Positions 34,230 through 34,331 of a stretch of DNA of 34,331 nucleotides are shown piece after piece. This DNA is from Actinomycetota bacterium (GTDB taxonomy: Bacteria > Actinomycetota > Actinomycetes > Nanopelagicales > Nanopelagicaceae). Numbering within the stretch: position 1 is the stretch's first letter; each line of letters begins with the position of its first letter. The notes beneath the pieces were generated by a model that had not been told where the DNA came from, made no database searches, and saw nothing but the letters and a program-made list of their open reading frames with translations. Made by a program: the position numbers and the translations under genes. The stretch spans positions 1 to 34,331 of the forward strand of contig VGAI01000010.1 in assembly GCA_016870815.1 (NCBI GenBank), read 5' to 3'.

Positions 34230-34331
34230 ATGTCATATGGCGATCAACTGAAGGCCGCACGTCTAGAGAGCGGGTTATCTCTCTCAAACGTTGCCGAGCG
34301 CACTCGCGTACGCGAACGGCTCATTGAAGAT
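34230..34331 (+). CDS. RodZ-like helix-turn-helix protein, N-terminus (runs off the window)
   Basis: Not in the track because it is cut by the window end. The ATG at 34230 opens 34 codons: MSYGDQLKAARLESGLSLSNVAE, then RTRVRERLIED. This is the Cro/C1-type HTH_25 motif of RodZ-like proteins (usual form LRxARExxGLSLxDVAExTRIRxxYLxAIE), which are normally followed by a TM and a periplasmic domain. In actinobacteria such a gene commonly lies near ftsK, so this marks the return to the conserved backbone after the 25.1-34.1 kb block. Confidence 0.8.
   Translation, partial: MSYGDQLKAARLESGLSLSNVAERTRVRERLIED

Noticed and set aside
34145-34327. 60-aa ORF at the right edge
   Set aside because: Overlaps the RodZ-like HTH start in another frame and crosses intergenic inverted repeats; no family pattern.

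Overview
The window looks like a chromosomal segment of an actinobacterium. The gene order dxr-rseP(rip1)-ispG-proS ... rimP-nusA-infB-rbfA-truB-ribF-rpsO-pnp-M16 peptidase-dapB-thyX-dapA-rnj-ftsK is the conserved actinobacterial one. ThyX replaces ThyA, NusA is the short actinobacterial form, and many genes have a TANNNT box 6-9 nt before the start codon with no Shine-Dalgarno (SD) sequence, as expected for leaderless actinobacterial mRNAs. Base composition looks near 50% GC by eye (not computed). That is low for the phylum and suggests a small-genome aquatic lineage such as the freshwater acI/Nanopelagicales type, but the lineage is inference.

Region 1 (1-8.05 kb): the 5' part of gabT on the minus strand, divergent from dxr. 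Then come dxr, the site-2 protease rseP, ispG (two MEP isoprenoid enzymes around a membrane protease), proS, a TauE/SafE-type exporter, rimP and nusA. Region 2 (8.05-18.2 kb): translation and RNA-metabolism genes (infB, rbfA, truB, ribF, rpsO, pnp), then an M16 peptidase and dapB. No ylxR is present between nusA and infB. The leaders of infB, rpsO and pnp carry inverted repeats that could mask their own ribosome-binding sites. Region 3 (18.2-25.1 kb): a 4x10-nt tandem repeat, the azlC-azlD branched-chain amino-acid exporter on the minus strand, then thyX, dapA, rnj and ftsK.

Region 4 (25.1-34.2 kb) is the unusual part. About 9 kb of accessory genes separates ftsK from a RodZ-like HTH gene that normally lies close downstream of ftsK in actinobacteria. 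On the minus strand is a two-gene pair: a MotB-like anchor without a recognisable OmpA domain, and a two-TM coiled-coil membrane partner. Divergent from it is a secreted protein gene. Next come three paralogous small secreted proteins sharing a 'VEFGQG / LEFGQG' motif and a paired-cysteine pattern, a SipW/archaeal-type signal peptidase (Ser-His type), a large polytopic membrane protein, and a secreted collagen-like protein whose C-terminal domain resembles the small secreted proteins. A Lys/Arg-tailed protein and a degenerate S26-like protein lacking the catalytic SMxP box complete the block. I read this as a surface-fibre or exoprotein biogenesis locus, analogous in layout to the Bacillus tapA-sipW-tasA operon but with different subunits. 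The collagen-like protein may be a stalk or tip component. The function is inference; the architecture is read directly from the sequence.
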